A stretch of DNA of 64,000 bases from an uncultured SAR86 cluster bacterium (GCA_902542325.1 CACBUE010000002.1:64057-128056); one strand, 5' to 3'. Positions 17,038-28,893 are shown, numbered from the stretch's first letter. The notes: generated by a model not told the origin, from the sequence alone. A program made the numbers and translations.

Positions 17038-18582
17038 TTACCAGGTTTGAGTCTCCATAAACTTATCTAAAGCTTCTTTAAAGGCACTTTGGATATCATC
17101 GCCGTACTCTCCAGTCTCGGACACTTTGTCCATAAGCTCTTTATGTTCAGAGTTCATGTAAGCCAGTAAACTTTTTTCAAAGTCCCTGATTTTTTCAACT
17201 TCTACCTTCATGAGGTAGCCTTCGTTAGCTGTGTAAAGCATCAAGCCCATTTCAGCTACAGACATAGGTGAAAATTGGTCTTGTTTTGTGAGTTCAGTAA
17301 CCCTCACTCCGTGCTCGAGCTGCTCTTTGGAAGCCTCGTCTAGATCTGAGGCAAACTGAGCAAACGCTTCTAGCTCTCTGTACTGAGCTAGGGCAGTTTT
17401 AATACCACCACCAAGTTTTTTAATGATGGGTACCTGAGCTGCACCGCCAACTCTAGAAACAGAAATACCTGGATCCATGGCTGGTTTTAATCCCGAACTA
17501 AACAAAGAAGACTCTAAGAAAATTTGACCATCGGTAATAGAGATTACATTGGTTGGCACAAATGCAGATACGTCGCCGGCTTGTGTTTCAATTATTGGAA
17601 GAGCTGTTAAAGAGCCTGTTTTACCTTTAACTTCACCGTTGGTATGTTTTTCTACATATTCTTCGCTTACTCGTGCTGCTCTTTCTAGAAGTCTTGAGTG
17701 TAAATAGAAAACATCACCCGGATAAGCTTCCCTGCCTGGAGGTCTTCTGAGTAGTAAGGACATTTGTCTATAAGCAACAGCTTGTTTAGACAGGTCATCG
17801 TAAATTATTAAGGCATCCTCACCTTTGTCTCTAAAATACTCACCCATAGAGCAGGCAGCAAAAGGTGCAATGTATTGCATGGGAGCTGGGTCCGCTGCAC
17901 CAGCCACAACAACAATAGTGTTTTCCATTGCTCCGTACTGCTCAAGCGTTCTGACCACCTGTGCAATTGAGGATTGTTTTTGTCCAATGGCTACGTAAAT
18001 ACATTTTACGCCAGTATCTTTTTGATTAATGATTGCGTCGATGGCAATTGCCGTCTTGCCAGTTTGCCTATCACCAATAATTAATTCACGCTGACCTCTG
18101 CCAATGGGAACCATGCTATCAACAGCCTTGATTCCAAGCTGGACAGGCTGATCAACTGATTTTCTAGAGATCACACCCGGAGCAACCTTTTCAACCGGGG
18201 CGGTCATGTCGGTTTGAACCTCACCCTTACCATCAATTGGTTCTCCCAAAGAATCTACAACCCTTCCCATAAGGGCTTCGCCTACTGGCACCTCTAAAAT
18301 TCTACCGGTACATTTCGCTGATCCGCCCTCTTCAAGAAGTTTGTAGTCTCCCAAAATAACAGCTCCTACAGAATCAACTTCAAGGTTAAGGGCCATACCC
18401 ATAACTCCGTGCTCAAACTCGATAAGCTCTCCATTCATAACTTCACCTAGGCCATGTATTCTTGCAATACCGTCAGCCAAGAAAACGATTGTGCCTTCAT
18501 TGCTCGGAGCGGAGGCGGTATCAAGTGCATCAATTTTCTGTTTGATAACCTGACTAATTTCTGATGGGTTTAATTCTTCCAT
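17038..18582 (-). CDS. atpA: ATP synthase alpha subunit
   Basis: This is the regulatory nucleotide-binding F1 subunit, 514 residues (E. coli 513). The Walker A motif GDRQTGKT lies near residue 170, Walker B is [14 protein letters not shown], and the conserved VSRVGGAAQ is near 372 with the catalytic arginine finger. The N-terminus ([14 protein letters not shown]) is the delta-binding helix. It lies 4 bases after atpH. Confidence 0.98.
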   Translation of the reverse strand: MEELNPSEISQVIKQKIDALDTASAPSNEGTIVFLADGIARIHGLGEVMNGELIEFEHGVMGMALNLEVDSVGAVILGDYKLLEEGGSAKCTGRILEVPVGEALMGRVVDSLGEPIDGKGEVQTDMTAPVEKVAPGVISRKSVDQPVQLGIKAVDSMVPIGRGQRELIIGDRQTGKTAIAIDAIINQKDTGVKCIYVAIGQKQSSIAQVVRTLEQYGAMENTIVVVAGAADPAPMQYIAPFAACSMGEYFRDKGEDALIIYDDLSKQAVAYRQMSLLLRRPPGREAYPGDVFYLHSRLLERAARVSEEYVEKHTNGEVKGKTGSLTALPIIETQAGDVSAFVPTNVISITDGQIFLESSLFSSGLKPAMDPGISVSRVGGAAQVPIIKKLGGGIKTALAQYRELEAFAQFASDLDEASKEQLEHGVRVTELTKQDQFSPMSVAEMGLMLYTANEGYLMKVEVEKIRDFEKSLLAYMNSEHKELMDKVSETGEYGDDIQSAFKEALDKFMETQTW

Positions 18583-18586
18583 TGTA

Positions 18587-19099
18587 TTATTTGATTTGAT
18601 TTCTTAATTTTTCAAGTTTTCCTTTAATGCTGTAATCGGTAACCTCATCACCGCATTTGATCGAAAAACCACCTATTAGACTGTTGTCGATAACCTGTTC
18701 TACCGTTAAAGAGTCTCCATATCGGCCCTTGAGCGAATCAGTAACCTTTTCTAACTGTTCTGCTGATAGTTCAAAAGCGGAAGTTATTACAACTTCGCTT
18801 GAACTTTTTGTACCAGAGAGGAGCTTTCTGTATTCTTTACTTATGTGAGGAATCAGGGATATTCTTTTTGATTCCCCCAAAACCTTAACTAAATTACATG
18901 TTTTACTCTCAATTTGACCTTCAAATAAAGACAAAAATACATCGGTTTTTTCTTTATAGGCCAGCTTAGGAGAATCGATAAGCATCTTTACTTCAGGGGT
19001 ATCCAGCGCAAGCTCCAATTGCATAAGATCAGCTTCCCACCCCTCTGAGTGGTCGTATATTGCCTGTGCATAGGGTCTTGCTATGGTTTCAAAATTCAA
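18587..19099 (-). CDS. atpH: ATP synthase delta subunit
   Basis: Delta (OSCP-like) links F1 to the b-subunit stator. The 170-residue sequence has the standard start ([17 protein letters not shown]) and the C-terminal signature [33 protein letters not shown]. It lies between atpF (2 bases) and atpA (4 bases). Confidence 0.96.
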   Translation of the reverse strand: MNFETIARPYAQAIYDHSEGWEADLMQLELALDTPEVKMLIDSPKLAYKEKTDVFLSLFEGQIESKTCNLVKVLGESKRISLIPHISKEYRKLLSGTKSSSEVVITSAFELSAEQLEKVTDSLKGRYGDSLTVEQVIDNSLIGGFSIKCGDEVTDYSIKGKLEKLRNQIK

Positions 19100-19101
19100 A
19101 A

Positions 19102-19572
19102 TTATAACTCCTGAGCTATTTGATCAATAATTTGTGAGTTCTTGTCTTTGTCTATCTCTGAACCAAGTATTTTCTCTGCTCCGGCTACAGCTAAAGCGGC
19201 AACTTCTGATCTGAGTTCTTCTTTAGTTCTCTTAGCCGCCTGGTCGAGATCACTTTGAGCGGAAACCTTTATTCTTTCAGCTTCCTCATGGGCACTTGAT
19301 TTAGCATCTTCAACAAGTTGATTGGCTCTAGCATTAGCCTGATTTACTAAATCGGCAGCCTCTTTTTTTGCTGCCTCTAAAATCTCTGCTTTTTGTAGGT
19401 GTGCTTCATCAAGCTCTCGCTTACCTCTGCTTGCTGCCTCTAATCCATCAGAAATTTCTTTCTCTCTTTCTTCAAGAGCCTCAAGGATATATGGCCATAC
19501 ATACTGCATGGTAAACCACACAAAAAACACAAAGGCCAAAAGCTGGCCGAATAATGTGGCGTTAAAATTCAT
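19102..19572 (-). CDS. atpF: ATP synthase b subunit
   Basis: This is the peripheral stalk subunit: MNFNATLFGQLLAFVFFVWFTMQYVWP is the single membrane span, followed by about 125 residues of Ala/Glu/Lys-rich coiled coil (EALEEREKEISDGLEAA onward). Length 156 equals E. coli. It lies 23 bases after atpE. Confidence 0.97.
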   Translation of the reverse strand: MNFNATLFGQLLAFVFFVWFTMQYVWPYILEALEEREKEISDGLEAASRGKRELDEAHLQKAEILEAAKKEAADLVNQANARANQLVEDAKSSAHEEAERIKVSAQSDLDQAAKRTKEELRSEVAALAVAGAEKILGSEIDKDKNSQIIDQIAQEL

Positions 19573-19595
19573 TCAAAAACTCCGGGCTAAGTTGC

Positions 19596-19826
19596 TTATG
19601 TAAATAGAAATAAAAGACCGATAGCTAATGAAACTATTGGTATCGCATCCACTAATCCCATACCAATCAATAATTGAGTGAATAGGTAGGGTTGAAGTTC
19701 AGGCTGTCTGGCAATTCCTTCAAGGTATTTTGCAGTAATTAGACCAACACCGATTCCTACGCCTATAGCGCCTCCACCTGTTAGCAGGGCTCCTGCGACC
19801 CTTCTTATAGCTTCTGCTTCTTCCAT
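19596..19826 (-). CDS. atpE: ATP synthase c subunit
   Basis: The c-ring subunit is a 76-residue hairpin of two membrane helices joined by the polar loop ARQPELQP. The carboxylate is the Asp of MGLVDAIPIV, in the same setting as proton-coupled c-subunits; the sodium-binding Gln/Glu-Ser set is absent, so proton coupling is expected. Helix 1 carries the Gly-rich GGGAIGVGIGVGLI packing motif. It lies 21 bases after atpB. Confidence 0.97.
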   Translation of the reverse strand: MEEAEAIRRVAGALLTGGGAIGVGIGVGLITAKYLEGIARQPELQPYLFTQLLIGMGLVDAIPIVSLAIGLLFLFT

Positions 19827-19847
19827 TTTATTCTCCTTAGATAAAAA

Positions 19848-20765
<918 letters not shown>

Positions 20766-20779
20766 TTATTTCGGGCATG

Positions 20780-20808
20780 ATTATAAAGACCCTGCTCTGA
20801 GTCTCCAA
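20780..20808 (-). promoter_or_regulatory. probable atp operon promoter with very short leader
   Basis: On the minus strand TTGGAG and a perfect TATAAT are spaced by 17 bases. The expected start site is only about 8 bases upstream of the atpB ATG, leaving no room for a normal ribosome binding site, so the transcript would be nearly leaderless. Confidence 0.55.
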
Positions 20809-20901
20809 GCACTAATATATTTTTTTGATAAAAACTTTTAAAAGGACAGGATCCACGATTCGATTACTTTGTTCACGCAACTTATGATTATGTTTATATT
20901 T

Positions 20902-21750
20902 TTATTTAATTTTTTCGATAATTCCCTGGAGTGCCGCAAGGCTTTTATAGCTGACAATCAGCCTTCCTTTTCCTTTTTTATTGTGTTTTATTTCTACCTT
21001 CGAACCCAAAATCTCAGTTAATTCTTTCTCGAGAGAAAGTGTGTTTGGGTCCTTGGTTAATTGTGTTTTGCGTTGGTTTTTTTTGTTACCGGAGAGTTTG
21101 CTGGCAATTGCCTCACATTCTCTTACCGACAGAGATTCAGAAACCACTCTCATGGCACAATCAAGTTGGTCATTGTCGCTTAAAGTTAAAAGCGCTCGTG
21201 CGTGACCCATTTCGATCTTGCCTTCTTGAAGTAATTCTTGGACTTCTGTTGAGAGCGATAGAAGTCTAAGGAGGTTTGTTATGGTGGATCTGGACTTTCC
21301 TAGTGAGGCGCCCAACTGTTCTTGTGACAAATTAAACTCTCTTTGAAGCCTGAAAAGACCCTTTGCCTGATCAAGGGCATTGAGATCTTCTCTCTGAAGG
21401 TTTTCTATTAAGGCTATTTTGGCTGTTTCTTCATTGTTCCAATCTCTAATAATCGCTGGAACTGAATTAATTCCGGCGAGTTGCGCTGCTCTCCATCTTC
21501 TTTCGCCAACCACTATCTCAAACCTTCCTGAGGCCAGCCTTCTTACAACCAAAGGTTGAAGAATTCCTTGTTCTTTTATGCTTTGCGACAGCTCCTCAAG
21601 AGTAGACTTGTGCATTTTGGTTCTAGGTTGAAACTGCCCTGGAGTAAGGTCATCTAAAGGAATCTGGGTAACCGAAACCCCCTCTGTCTTAGGCCTGTCT
21701 CCCAAAAGAGAGTCTAGTCCAGTGCCTAGGCTAGATTTGTCTTTGTTCAT
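20902..21750 (-). CDS. parB: chromosome partitioning protein ParB
   Basis: ParB is the CTP-dependent clamp that loads at parS and spreads along the origin region. The ParB/Srx domain has TQIPLDDLTPGQFQPRTKMH and the CTP-binding box VVGERRWRAAQLAG; the KorB-like HTH region is LSQEQLGASLGKSRSTITNLLRLLSL. A C-terminal dimerisation domain of about 40 residues follows. The track starts 12 codons earlier, but MNKDKSSLGTGLDSLLG is the normal family start, giving 282 residues and a 20-base overlap with parA. A likely target, parS, lies in recF. Confidence 0.96.
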   Translation of the reverse strand: MNKDKSSLGTGLDSLLGDRPKTEGVSVTQIPLDDLTPGQFQPRTKMHKSTLEELSQSIKEQGILQPLVVRRLASGRFEIVVGERRWRAAQLAGINSVPAIIRDWNNEETAKIALIENLQREDLNALDQAKGLFRLQREFNLSQEQLGASLGKSRSTITNLLRLLSLSTEVQELLQEGKIEMGHARALLTLSDNDQLDCAMRVVSESLSVRECEAIASKLSGNKKNQRKTQLTKDPNTLSLEKELTEILGSKVEIKHNKKGKGRLIVSYKSLAALQGIIEKIK

Positions 21751-22525
21751 GAGCGTTTTCACTATACTGTTGTTCCATCTTGCCAATCAATTCACCGGCC
21801 AGGGCAAGATAAGCCAAAGAGCCTTTAGCGTTAGGCTCGTAAGACAGAACAGACTTACCAAAACTAGGGGCTTCTGCTAATTTTATATTTCTAGGAATGA
21901 CTGTTGAGTAGAGTTCGTTAGAAAAATGTTTCTGCAACTCTCCTGTTACTTGTTGGCCCAACTTATTACGAGGGTCGAACATGGTCCTCACAACGGCTTT
22001 CAATTGTAAGTTGTGACCGGTGCTATCATTTAGTTGTCCTACGGTCTCTAAAAGTCCTGCCAGACCTTCAAGGGCAAAATATTCACACTGCATCGGAACC
22101 AGCAAGTCTTTGGCGGCTCTTAACCCGTTGAGAGTTAATAAATTCAAAGAGGGCGGACAGTCAATTATTATGTAGTCATACTTTTCATTAATGCCGGGTA
22201 GATAGTTTAAAAGGGCCCTTTCCTGGTCCCCGCCTCCTCTTAAGAAAGATTCTGCGGCTATAAGCTCCGGGCCTGATGGCATAATGTCGTAACCAAACTC
22301 TGTTCTAAAAACCACTTCCCCTTGTGTTCCCATTAAAGCAGCTGCGGACCCTTTAGTTTGATCACACTTTTTTATACCTGATCCGGTTGTGGCATTTGCC
22401 TGTGGATCGAGGTCTACCAACAGGACGGCTCTTTTCATTGCACCCAGAGAGGCTGCCAGATTTACAGCAGTGGTTGTTTTGCCAACACCTCCTTTCTGGT
22501 TTGCTATAACTAATGTATTAACCAT
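21731..22525 (-). CDS. parA: chromosome partitioning ATPase ParA
   Basis: ParA/Soj drives origin segregation with ParB. The deviant Walker A motif ANQKGGVGKTTTAVNLAASL is at residues 8-27, Walker A' is LLVDLDPQANATTG and Walker B is YIIIDCPPSLNLLT. Length 264 is typical of chromosomal ParA, lacking the HTH domain of plasmid types. It overlaps rsmG by 8 bases and parB by 20, so the three are translationally linked. Confidence 0.97.
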   Translation of the reverse strand: MVNTLVIANQKGGVGKTTTAVNLAASLGAMKRAVLLVDLDPQANATTGSGIKKCDQTKGSAAALMGTQGEVVFRTEFGYDIMPSGPELIAAESFLRGGGDQERALLNYLPGINEKYDYIIIDCPPSLNLLTLNGLRAAKDLLVPMQCEYFALEGLAGLLETVGQLNDSTGHNLQLKAVVRTMFDPRNKLGQQVTGELQKHFSNELYSTVIPRNIKLAEAPSFGKSVLSYEPNAKGSLAYLALAGELIGKMEQQYSENAHEQRQI

Positions 22526-23102
22526 TGTTTTGCTCTGCTTCTATTGTAACCAAGATACGCGTCTTGTCTTTCGCTTTTGAAGGAAATTTATCAATTTTTT
22601 TTAAAAAGTAACCGGGCGGTATTCTCTCTTGATCAAACTGCTCTTGAGTCTTCATGAGTTTGAGCTTTACTCCTTTTTTTTGAAGCAAGGACGCCGTTAA
22701 GCTAATGATAAATTCTGTGGAGCCTACTGCTCTGCAGACTATATCGAAAGATTCGGGAAAAGTTTTTATTTCAACCTTTTCTATCCTTTGATTAATGACG
22801 CTTATGTTGTCTAGTCCAAGGCGAGAGGTGGTGTGTAATAAAAATGATGATTTCTTGGTGTTGCTTTCAATTAAGTAAAATTCTTTGTTGGGGTTGGTGA
22901 TAGCTAGTGGTATGCCTGGAAGCCCGCCCCCACTCCCCAAATCAAGTACGTTTTTGTTTAACGAAGGAGAAATGATCAAAGAGTCTGCTATATGATACTC
23001 GATGTTTTGGGCTTGTTTTTTGGATATCAGGTTGTGGGTTTTGTTCCAGGCAATCAGATGAGTTTTATAATCTGCCAGCAGGTTTATTTGGTCTTTACCC
23101 AA
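22518..23102 (-). CDS. rsmG: 16S rRNA m7G527 methyltransferase
   Basis: RsmG (GidB) methylates G527 of 16S rRNA using SAM. The SAM-binding region [18 protein letters not shown] near residue 48 is diagnostic, preceded by [12 protein letters not shown] and followed by [14 protein letters not shown]. Length 194 is slightly short of E. coli (207) at the N-terminus. It overlaps both mnmG and parA by 8 bases. Confidence 0.96.
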   Translation of the reverse strand: MGKDQINLLADYKTHLIAWNKTHNLISKKQAQNIEYHIADSLIISPSLNKNVLDLGSGGGLPGIPLAITNPNKEFYLIESNTKKSSFLLHTTSRLGLDNISVINQRIEKVEIKTFPESFDIVCRAVGSTEFIISLTASLLQKKGVKLKLMKTQEQFDQERIPPGYFLKKIDKFPSKAKDKTRILVTIEAEQNNG

Positions 23103-24957
23103 CTGCCCGTCTTTCCTTTTTCAAGTAGATCATTAGTAAAGAAATTGCTGCTGGAGTAACCCCGGGTAGTCTTGATGCTCGCGCCAAACTCCCCGGTCTT
23201 GCTTCAGATAGTTTTTGTTTTACTTCATTAGAAAGTCCAACGACTTTCTCGTAATCTATATGTTCTGGTATCAGGGTATTTTCGCTTCTTTGCAATCTCT
23301 CTATGTCGATTTTTTGCCTTTTTATGTAACCCTCGTATTTAACAGAAGCCTCTATTTCGTCTACTGCGTTCGGAGCAAGTGTTATTTCCCCTTGTGGCAA
23401 GTGTGAATGAAGAACTTTGGGGCGTTTTAACATCTCGAAAAGACTAATGTTTTTTGAAACGCTCTCACCTGTTTGTTCTTTTATTTTTTTTGCCTCTGGC
23501 GTGTTTGGTTTAAGTTTGACTTTTTTTAATCTTAGGATTTCCTGGGTTGTGGTGTCTCTTTTGTCTTGATATTTTTTCCACAACAAATCTGAAACTATGC
23601 CGAGCTTTCTGCCCTTTTCTGTTAAGCGCATGTCTGCATTGTCTTCTCTAAGTATCAGTCTATATTCTGCTCTGCTAGTAAACATTCTATAAGGTTCTTT
23701 TGTACCAAGGCTAACCAGGTCATCTATCAAAACCCCTATATAGGCCTCGTCTCTTTGTAGTTCGAATGCGTCTTGGTTGGTTGCCCTAAGTGATGCGTTT
23801 ATTCCTGCCATTATCCCTTGAGCTGCTGCCTCTTCGTATCCTGTGGTTCCATTAATTTGACCCGCGAAAAATAAACCCGAGATTATCTTTGTTTCTAGAG
23901 AGTGTTTTAAGCCCGTAGGATCAAAGAAATCGTACTCTATTGCATACCCGGGTCTTACTATTTTTGCATTTTCAAAGCCTTTAATAGATTTTATGAGCTG
24001 TTTTTGAGCCTTCAAAGGTAGACTTGTTGAAATGCCATTTGGATAAATAAGATCTGAATTAAGTCCTTCCGGCTCAGCGAATATCTGATGAGAGTCTCTT
24101 TCTGAAAACCTCATAACTTTATCTTCAATAGAGGGGCAATACCTTGGTCCTACACCCTCGATCACACCAGAATACATAGGTGATTCGTCAAGGTGGTTTA
24201 GTATCACTTGGTGTGTTATTTGGTTGGTGCGTGTCATGTAGCAATTTAACTGCTCAGGTCTTTCGCTGGCTTGGGAAGTATAAGAAAGTAGTGGTGTTGG
24301 AGTATCACCTGGTTGTGGTGAAAGAAGAGACCAGTCTATTGTGTGTTTGTTCAGTCTGGGGGGTGTTCCCGTTTTTAGTCTGCCAACTTTTAAATTTAAA
24401 CCTCTAAGTTTATGAGCCAGTTTGTCGCTAGAGGGATCCCCTATTCGCCCGCCAGGAGATTGTTCCAGACCGGTATGCATTACTCCTCCAAGAAAGGTTC
24501 CTGTTGTTAAAATTACTGAATTGGCAGATATTGTCTCCCCTTTTTCGGTAATTACAGACTTAATGGTTGAATTATTTATGTCCAGGTCGATAACTGAGCC
24601 TTCTTTTATTGTGAGGTTGGCAGAAGAAGACAGAAAATTTTGTATTGCAGCTTTGTAAAGCTCTCTGTCAGTTTGCACTCTAGTGGCCCTTACGGCCTGC
24701 CCTTTTGTAGAATTAAGAACGCGATAGTGTATGCCTGCCATATCAGTCGCTCGGGCCATCAGACCCCCAAGGGCGTCAACTTCCTTAGCTAGATGGCTTT
24801 TGCCTATGCCTCCAATTGCTGGATTGCACGACATTTCACCTATCTTTGACTTGTCGTGAGTAATAAGCAAGGTTTTTACACCGAACCTGGAACATACTTC
24901 TGCGGCCTCTACACCTGCGTGCCCCCCACCTATGACTATTACATCGAACTTATCCAC
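23095..24957 (-). CDS. mnmG: tRNA uridine-5-carboxymethylaminomethyl modification protein MnmG
   Basis: MnmG, with MnmE, makes the cmnm5 group on wobble U34 of several tRNAs using FAD, NADH and folate. The 620-residue sequence has the FAD motif [15 protein letters not shown] at the start, [14 protein letters not shown] near 47, and the typical C-terminal region [31 protein letters not shown]. The start codon is GTG and overlaps a perfect DnaA box. It is the first gene of the mnmG-rsmG-parA-parB unit. Confidence 0.98.
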   Translation of the reverse strand: MDKFDVIVIGGGHAGVEAAEVCSRFGVKTLLITHDKSKIGEMSCNPAIGGIGKSHLAKEVDALGGLMARATDMAGIHYRVLNSTKGQAVRATRVQTDRELYKAAIQNFLSSSANLTIKEGSVIDLDINNSTIKSVITEKGETISANSVILTTGTFLGGVMHTGLEQSPGGRIGDPSSDKLAHKLRGLNLKVGRLKTGTPPRLNKHTIDWSLLSPQPGDTPTPLLSYTSQASERPEQLNCYMTRTNQITHQVILNHLDESPMYSGVIEGVGPRYCPSIEDKVMRFSERDSHQIFAEPEGLNSDLIYPNGISTSLPLKAQKQLIKSIKGFENAKIVRPGYAIEYDFFDPTGLKHSLETKIISGLFFAGQINGTTGYEEAAAQGIMAGINASLRATNQDAFELQRDEAYIGVLIDDLVSLGTKEPYRMFTSRAEYRLILREDNADMRLTEKGRKLGIVSDLLWKKYQDKRDTTTQEILRLKKVKLKPNTPEAKKIKEQTGESVSKNISLFEMLKRPKVLHSHLPQGEITLAPNAVDEIEASVKYEGYIKRQKIDIERLQRSENTLIPEHIDYEKVVGLSNEVKQKLSEARPGSLARASRLPGVTPAAISLLMIYLKKERRAVG

Positions 24958-24958
24958 A
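24950..24958. promoter_or_regulatory. DnaA box over the mnmG start codon
   Basis: TTATCCACA is a perfect match to the strong DnaA box consensus TTATNCACA. It overlaps the GTG start and second codon of mnmG, so bound DnaA could affect mnmG expression. Confidence 0.6.
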
Positions 24959-25189
24959 GTTTAAAAAAATTAAATTTATTTTATTTGATATTTATATTTT
25001 AACGTAGTTCGTTATTATTAGGGACCTCAATAGCTGGGGAAAACTCGCACGACCCTTTTATTTCATTGATATGTCCCAGGCAAGAAAGCTGTAGAAAACC
25101 AAATTATATACTCTCTATCGATTTGTATATTTAGTTAATAAAAAAAAATAGACACAAACTAAAAATATTTTTCAACAGCGTTTGAACAG
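24958..25189. other. AT-rich mnmG-mnmE spacer, possible origin-associated region
   Basis: This 232-base gap is among the longest non-coding stretches of the core region. Its left side is very AT-rich (long runs of A and T next to the mnmG DnaA box) and the middle holds a GC-richer island with GGGAC...GTCCC ends about 45 bases apart. No further TTATNCACA site, ORF or tRNA was found. The spacer probably holds the mnmG promoter; in enterics and vibrios oriC lies next to mnmG, so a role in initiation cannot be excluded. Confidence 0.4.
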
Positions 25190-26506
25190 CTATTTACCTA
25201 TACAAAACTCTGAAAAAATTTCACCCAAAAGGTCATCTGCACTCATAGGCCTTAAGATGTCACCAAGGGCCGCATGAGCAGACCTCAAGTTTTCTGCAAC
25301 CAACTCTAAAACTTGCCCTTCAGCTAAAGTCGTTATAGCCTCCTCCAAAAAGAGACCCCCACTTCTTAAAGAAATCGCATGTCTTTGTCTGGACAGAAAC
25401 ACAGTTTCTTCTCCCTCGTCTATCCCCAATCTTGCAATTAACGCTTTTAGCAAGTCCTCAACCCCCTGACCGGTTGAGCACGATAAGTAGAAAGTGTTGT
25501 CTTTATTAGAGAACTCACCTTCAAGCAAGTCAGACTTATTCAACACAGTCAAAGAATCACCCAAACCAACATCAAATCCTTGAATGGCCGTTGCATCTTG
25601 CACCAAGAGGCTTAAGTTAGACTTTTTAATAACCTCTTTTGACCTCTGTATACCCTCCTCTTCAATAGGTCCTTCAGGATTGAGCCTGACACCTGCTGTA
25701 TCAACAAACTCTATAAGGACACCCCCGATATTTACAGATGTTTTTACCAAGTCGCGCGTAGTTCCAGGAACTTCAGAAGTAATTGCCAGATCTTCACGAG
25801 CCAAGAGGTTCAGCAAAGAAGACTTTCCAGCGTTAGGAGGACCCACAATAGCAACCGAATAACCATCTCTTAACTTCACCCCTTCTTTTACGCGAGACTG
25901 CAATTCATTTATCTTGGCGTGAAATCTTTTGAGCTCCTCTTTAACAGACTCAAGAACCAAACCGTCGATCTCCTCTTCTGGAAAATCGATATTTGCTTCA
26001 ACAACAACTCTTGCCTTAACAATACCATCAAGCAACATGTTTATTTGTTCAGAAAATTGCCCCGATAACGAAGAGTTGGCTGCTACAACAGCGGTTTCGC
26101 TTTGAGCGTTTATTAAATCAGCTACAGATTCAGCCTGAACCAGATCAATTTTTTCGTTTAGAAATGCAGTTTTTGTAAACTCTCCAGGCTCAGCGACTAC
26201 CGCACCACGATTAACAGCCTCTTCTAGCACCAAATTCACTATAGTTGGATTTCCATGACAATGGAACTCAACCACGTCGTCTCCCGTGTAAGAGTTAGGA
26301 GATTTAAAAAAAACAACCATACCATCATCTATTTTAGAACCGCCCCGTGACTTTATAGAACAGCGCTTAAAGCGCCAGGCTTCTGCGAGCTCCCCGCACA
26401 TACCTTCGGCTATGCTCTTAGCAAGCGCTCCAGACATTCTAATTATTGAAACCCCTCCCCTTCCTGGAACAGTCGCAGGAGCAATAATAGTTCTGTTTTT
26501 ACTCAA
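25190..26506 (-). CDS. mnmE: tRNA modification GTPase MnmE
   Basis: MnmE is the GTPase partner of MnmG. The N-terminal folate-binding domain begins TIIAPATVPGRGGVSIIRMSG and includes DDVVEFHCHGN. The G domain has GPPNAGKSSLLNLL (G1) near 222, DTAGVR (G3) and NKSD (G4). The C-terminus ends FCIGK, the invariant C(I/L)GK motif with the catalytic Cys. Length 438 is slightly short of E. coli (454). Confidence 0.97.
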   Translation of the reverse strand: MSKNRTIIAPATVPGRGGVSIIRMSGALAKSIAEGMCGELAEAWRFKRCSIKSRGGSKIDDGMVVFFKSPNSYTGDDVVEFHCHGNPTIVNLVLEEAVNRGAVVAEPGEFTKTAFLNEKIDLVQAESVADLINAQSETAVVAANSSLSGQFSEQINMLLDGIVKARVVVEANIDFPEEEIDGLVLESVKEELKRFHAKINELQSRVKEGVKLRDGYSVAIVGPPNAGKSSLLNLLAREDLAITSEVPGTTRDLVKTSVNIGGVLIEFVDTAGVRLNPEGPIEEEGIQRSKEVIKKSNLSLLVQDATAIQGFDVGLGDSLTVLNKSDLLEGEFSNKDNTFYLSCSTGQGVEDLLKALIARLGIDEGEETVFLSRQRHAISLRSGGLFLEEAITTLAEGQVLELVAENLRSAHAALGDILRPMSADDLLGEIFSEFCIGK

Positions 26507-26521
26507 AGCCGATAAAGCTCA

Positions 26522-28177
26522 TCAGCCAGAGCCAACAGACCCGGTTCCGTACATGGTGCCTCTCGAATACCACCACTGTTGAAATATTTGAATAATCATA
26601 TTCACAAGCCAATACAAAACTAAGCCTGACGGGAACCAAGCAAAAATAACAGCAAAAATAAGAGGAAAGAACTTCATCATTTGAGCTTGCATTGGGTCTG
26701 CATTAGGTGGGGTGGGCGTAAGTTTTTGAGAAAGGTACATGCCAGCCCCATTAAGAATAGGAAGAATAAAGTAAGGGTCCATGGCCGATAAGTCATCTAT
26801 CCACAAAAAGAAAGGAGAGTGTCTTAATTCAACGGTTTCGAGCAAAACCCAATAAAAAGCCAGGAAAAATGGCATCTGAGCCAACATCGGTAAGCAGCCC
26901 CCGAGTGGATTTACACCCTCTTTTTTATACATTTCCATTAATTCTTGGCTCATTGCCTGCCTGTTATCTCCGTGTTTCTCTTGTAAAAGCTGCATTTTGG
27001 GTGCTAATTCTCTCATTTTACCCATTGACACATAGGCTTTTGCCGAAAGAGGCCAGGTTAAGAGTTTCAACGCAACAGTAAGAAAGATAATTGCCAGGCC
27101 CCAATTATTAAAAAGGCTGTGTCCGAGGTCTAAAAACCAATACATTGGCTTGCCCAACCACCACAAAAACCCGTAATCTACGGTTAGATCAAGGTTTTCT
27201 TCAATTTCAACAAGCTGTTTAGGTAGTTTAGGACCTACATAAAGAGTATTTTTTGTAGATACCGTCTCGCCATAGGAAAGAACCGAATCTTTAGAGGTAT
27301 AACCCAGAGAGTATCTTCCGGAATTTTCACCGTACCTTCCCTGGTATAGATATTCTTCATTTTGATCCGGAATCCACGCAGACAGGAAGTAGTGTTGTAT
27401 TAAAGCAACCCAACCCCCTACAGACTTGTTCTGGTAAGAGGATTCCCTAATGTCATCAAAATCATATTTTTCATAAGTATCTCTTGTTGAAGAAAAGACA
27501 GGACCAAGATAGGTATACATCAAACCACCCTCTTCTACTGCCGAGCCATCTCTTTCAATAACCACATAAGGTGTCATTGAAATATCTTCACCCAAAACCG
27601 AGTTCACCGCGTCTTCAACTTTTATAGAATAACCTGTGTTTTCAATTTCTATTTTTCTAGAAAAATTTAACCCACCAGATGTGCCTTCAAGAATATAAAC
27701 TTTTAAATTTCCCTCACTTGATTGCTCTGTTATTTTTTCAAATTGTGGATTCAAATATCCTTGGGTTCGGGTGTAGAAACCGCTGTTTGCAAAATATACA
27801 TTTTCTCTTCCAGAGTTGGCATCATAGGTTTTTCCAAATAAATTTAACCCCTCCTCAGAGCCCTTCTCTTCCGATATATTTTTTAAAGTAGAAACTTCAA
27901 ACCTTCCTGTTCTTGATTCAACCAATAAAGACAAATCGTTATTTTGTATTTCAAAATAATTAAGCCCCTGAACGGCAACCTCAGCCGACCCCTGGCTTAC
28001 CTGTGAAAGAGGGGCAAGAGGCTCTGAAAGTGAACGCTCACTTTCACTGAAAGTGTCAATTTCTATTTGTTCTTGAGAAGAGCTATCATAGACATCATTG
28101 TCTATCGGCCACTGCAAAAGAAGGTAATAAAGAGTAAGGCCGATTCCAATTATCAAGGATGTTTTAATCACGTCCAT
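26522..28177 (-). CDS. yidC: membrane protein insertase YidC
   Basis: YidC inserts and folds inner-membrane proteins, with or without SecYEG. The protein has the Gram-negative layout: an N-terminal membrane anchor, a large periplasmic beta-domain (about residues 50-340), then five core helices, with [23 protein letters not shown] as the signature segment. The track starts seven codons earlier, but GGAG 9-10 bases before the second ATG favours [13 protein letters not shown], giving 551 residues. It overlaps yidD by 14 bases and precedes mnmE by 15. Confidence 0.96.
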   Translation of the reverse strand: MDVIKTSLIIGIGLTLYYLLLQWPIDNDVYDSSSQEQIEIDTFSESERSLSEPLAPLSQVSQGSAEVAVQGLNYFEIQNNDLSLLVESRTGRFEVSTLKNISEEKGSEEGLNLFGKTYDANSGRENVYFANSGFYTRTQGYLNPQFEKITEQSSEGNLKVYILEGTSGGLNFSRKIEIENTGYSIKVEDAVNSVLGEDISMTPYVVIERDGSAVEEGGLMYTYLGPVFSSTRDTYEKYDFDDIRESSYQNKSVGGWVALIQHYFLSAWIPDQNEEYLYQGRYGENSGRYSLGYTSKDSVLSYGETVSTKNTLYVGPKLPKQLVEIEENLDLTVDYGFLWWLGKPMYWFLDLGHSLFNNWGLAIIFLTVALKLLTWPLSAKAYVSMGKMRELAPKMQLLQEKHGDNRQAMSQELMEMYKKEGVNPLGGCLPMLAQMPFFLAFYWVLLETVELRHSPFFLWIDDLSAMDPYFILPILNGAGMYLSQKLTPTPPNADPMQAQMMKFFPLIFAVIFAWFPSGLVLYWLVNMIIQIFQQWWYSRGTMYGTGSVGSG

Positions 28178-28400
28178 ACTTTGATTCTCCAGGTACATTA
28201 TCTATCCCACTACCGCCCCAAGGATTACATCTAATGATTCTTTTTACGGCCAGGATAGAGCCTCGATAAGTCCCATGAACCTTTAAAGCCTCCAGTGCAT
28301 ACTGAGAGCAGGTTGGATGAAACCTACAGTTTTGACCTAACATTGGGCTCAGAAACCTTTGGTAAAATTTTATAATCTTTATAAGTGTTTTGTTAATCAT
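28164..28400 (-). CDS. yidD: membrane protein insertion efficiency factor YidD
   Basis: YidD is a small protein that aids YidC-dependent insertion. The 78 residues show the family signature [20 protein letters not shown] (residues about 12-31) with three conserved Cys, then [12 protein letters not shown] and [17 protein letters not shown]. It overlaps rnpA by 8 bases and yidC by 14. Confidence 0.95.
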   Translation of the reverse strand: MINKTLIKIIKFYQRFLSPMLGQNCRFHPTCSQYALEALKVHGTYRGSILAVKRIIRCNPWGGSGIDNVPGESKYGRD

Positions 28401-28731
28401 TATTGCCTATAAACTTTCCCCAGATTTTATCTAAATCTTTTTTAAGCTCCTCTTCCTTTCCTTTTAAATTTTTTTTTACGTACACAACAAAATCTTTATG
28501 GGGCAATTCTAAAACCTTTGCAAGAAAACTTCCTTTTATTTTTCTCTTTATATTATTTCTGTCTACAGCAAGCCTATTATCCTTCTTCCTAATAGCCACC
28601 CCTATTCTTGAAAACCCCAAGGAATTATTTTTTGAAAGAATCAATATGTTTTTGGTGGAATGTTTTTGATCAGGAGTATCGAAAATATCACTAAAACCTT
28701 CTTTAGATGATATAGAGCGCTTAGGGCTCAT
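28393..28731 (-). CDS. rnpA: ribonuclease P protein component
   Basis: RnpA is the protein subunit of RNase P, which matures tRNA 5' ends. The 112-residue basic protein has the family core [28 protein letters not shown], where the usual RNR box reads RNN; the third residue is variable in AT-rich genomes. Its ATG follows the rpmH TAA with no gap, so the two are tightly coupled. Confidence 0.93.
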   Translation of the reverse strand: MSPKRSISSKEGFSDIFDTPDQKHSTKNILILSKNNSLGFSRIGVAIRKKDNRLAVDRNNIKRKIKGSFLAKVLELPHKDFVVYVKKNLKGKEEELKKDLDKIWGKFIGNND

Positions 28732-28866
28732 TTAGACAGTAAGGGAAAGCCTCCCCTTTTTCCTTCTATTGCTTAGCACCTTTCTACCTCCGAGTGTAGA
28801 ATTTCTCGAACGGAAACCATGAGTTCTAGCTCGTTTGATTTTACTGGGCTGATATGTTCTTTTCAT
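28732..28866 (-). CDS. rpmH: 50S ribosomal protein L34
   Basis: This 44-residue gene was below the track cutoff. It encodes [20 protein letters not shown]..., the unmistakable L34 sequence, with [14 protein letters not shown] near the C-terminus. It is first in the rpmH-rnpA-yidD-yidC-mnmE group and is divergent from dnaA across the putative origin. Confidence 0.97.
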   Translation of the reverse strand: MKRTYQPSKIKRARTHGFRSRNSTLGGRKVLSNRRKKGRLSLTV

Positions 28867-28893
28867 AGTGCACAAAAGGTAATTGGGCTGCGA

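Noticed and set aside
21751-21786. First 12 codons of the track's parB ORF
   Set aside because: MARWNNSIVKTL is not ParB-like and lies within parA; MNKDKSSLGTGL is the family start.
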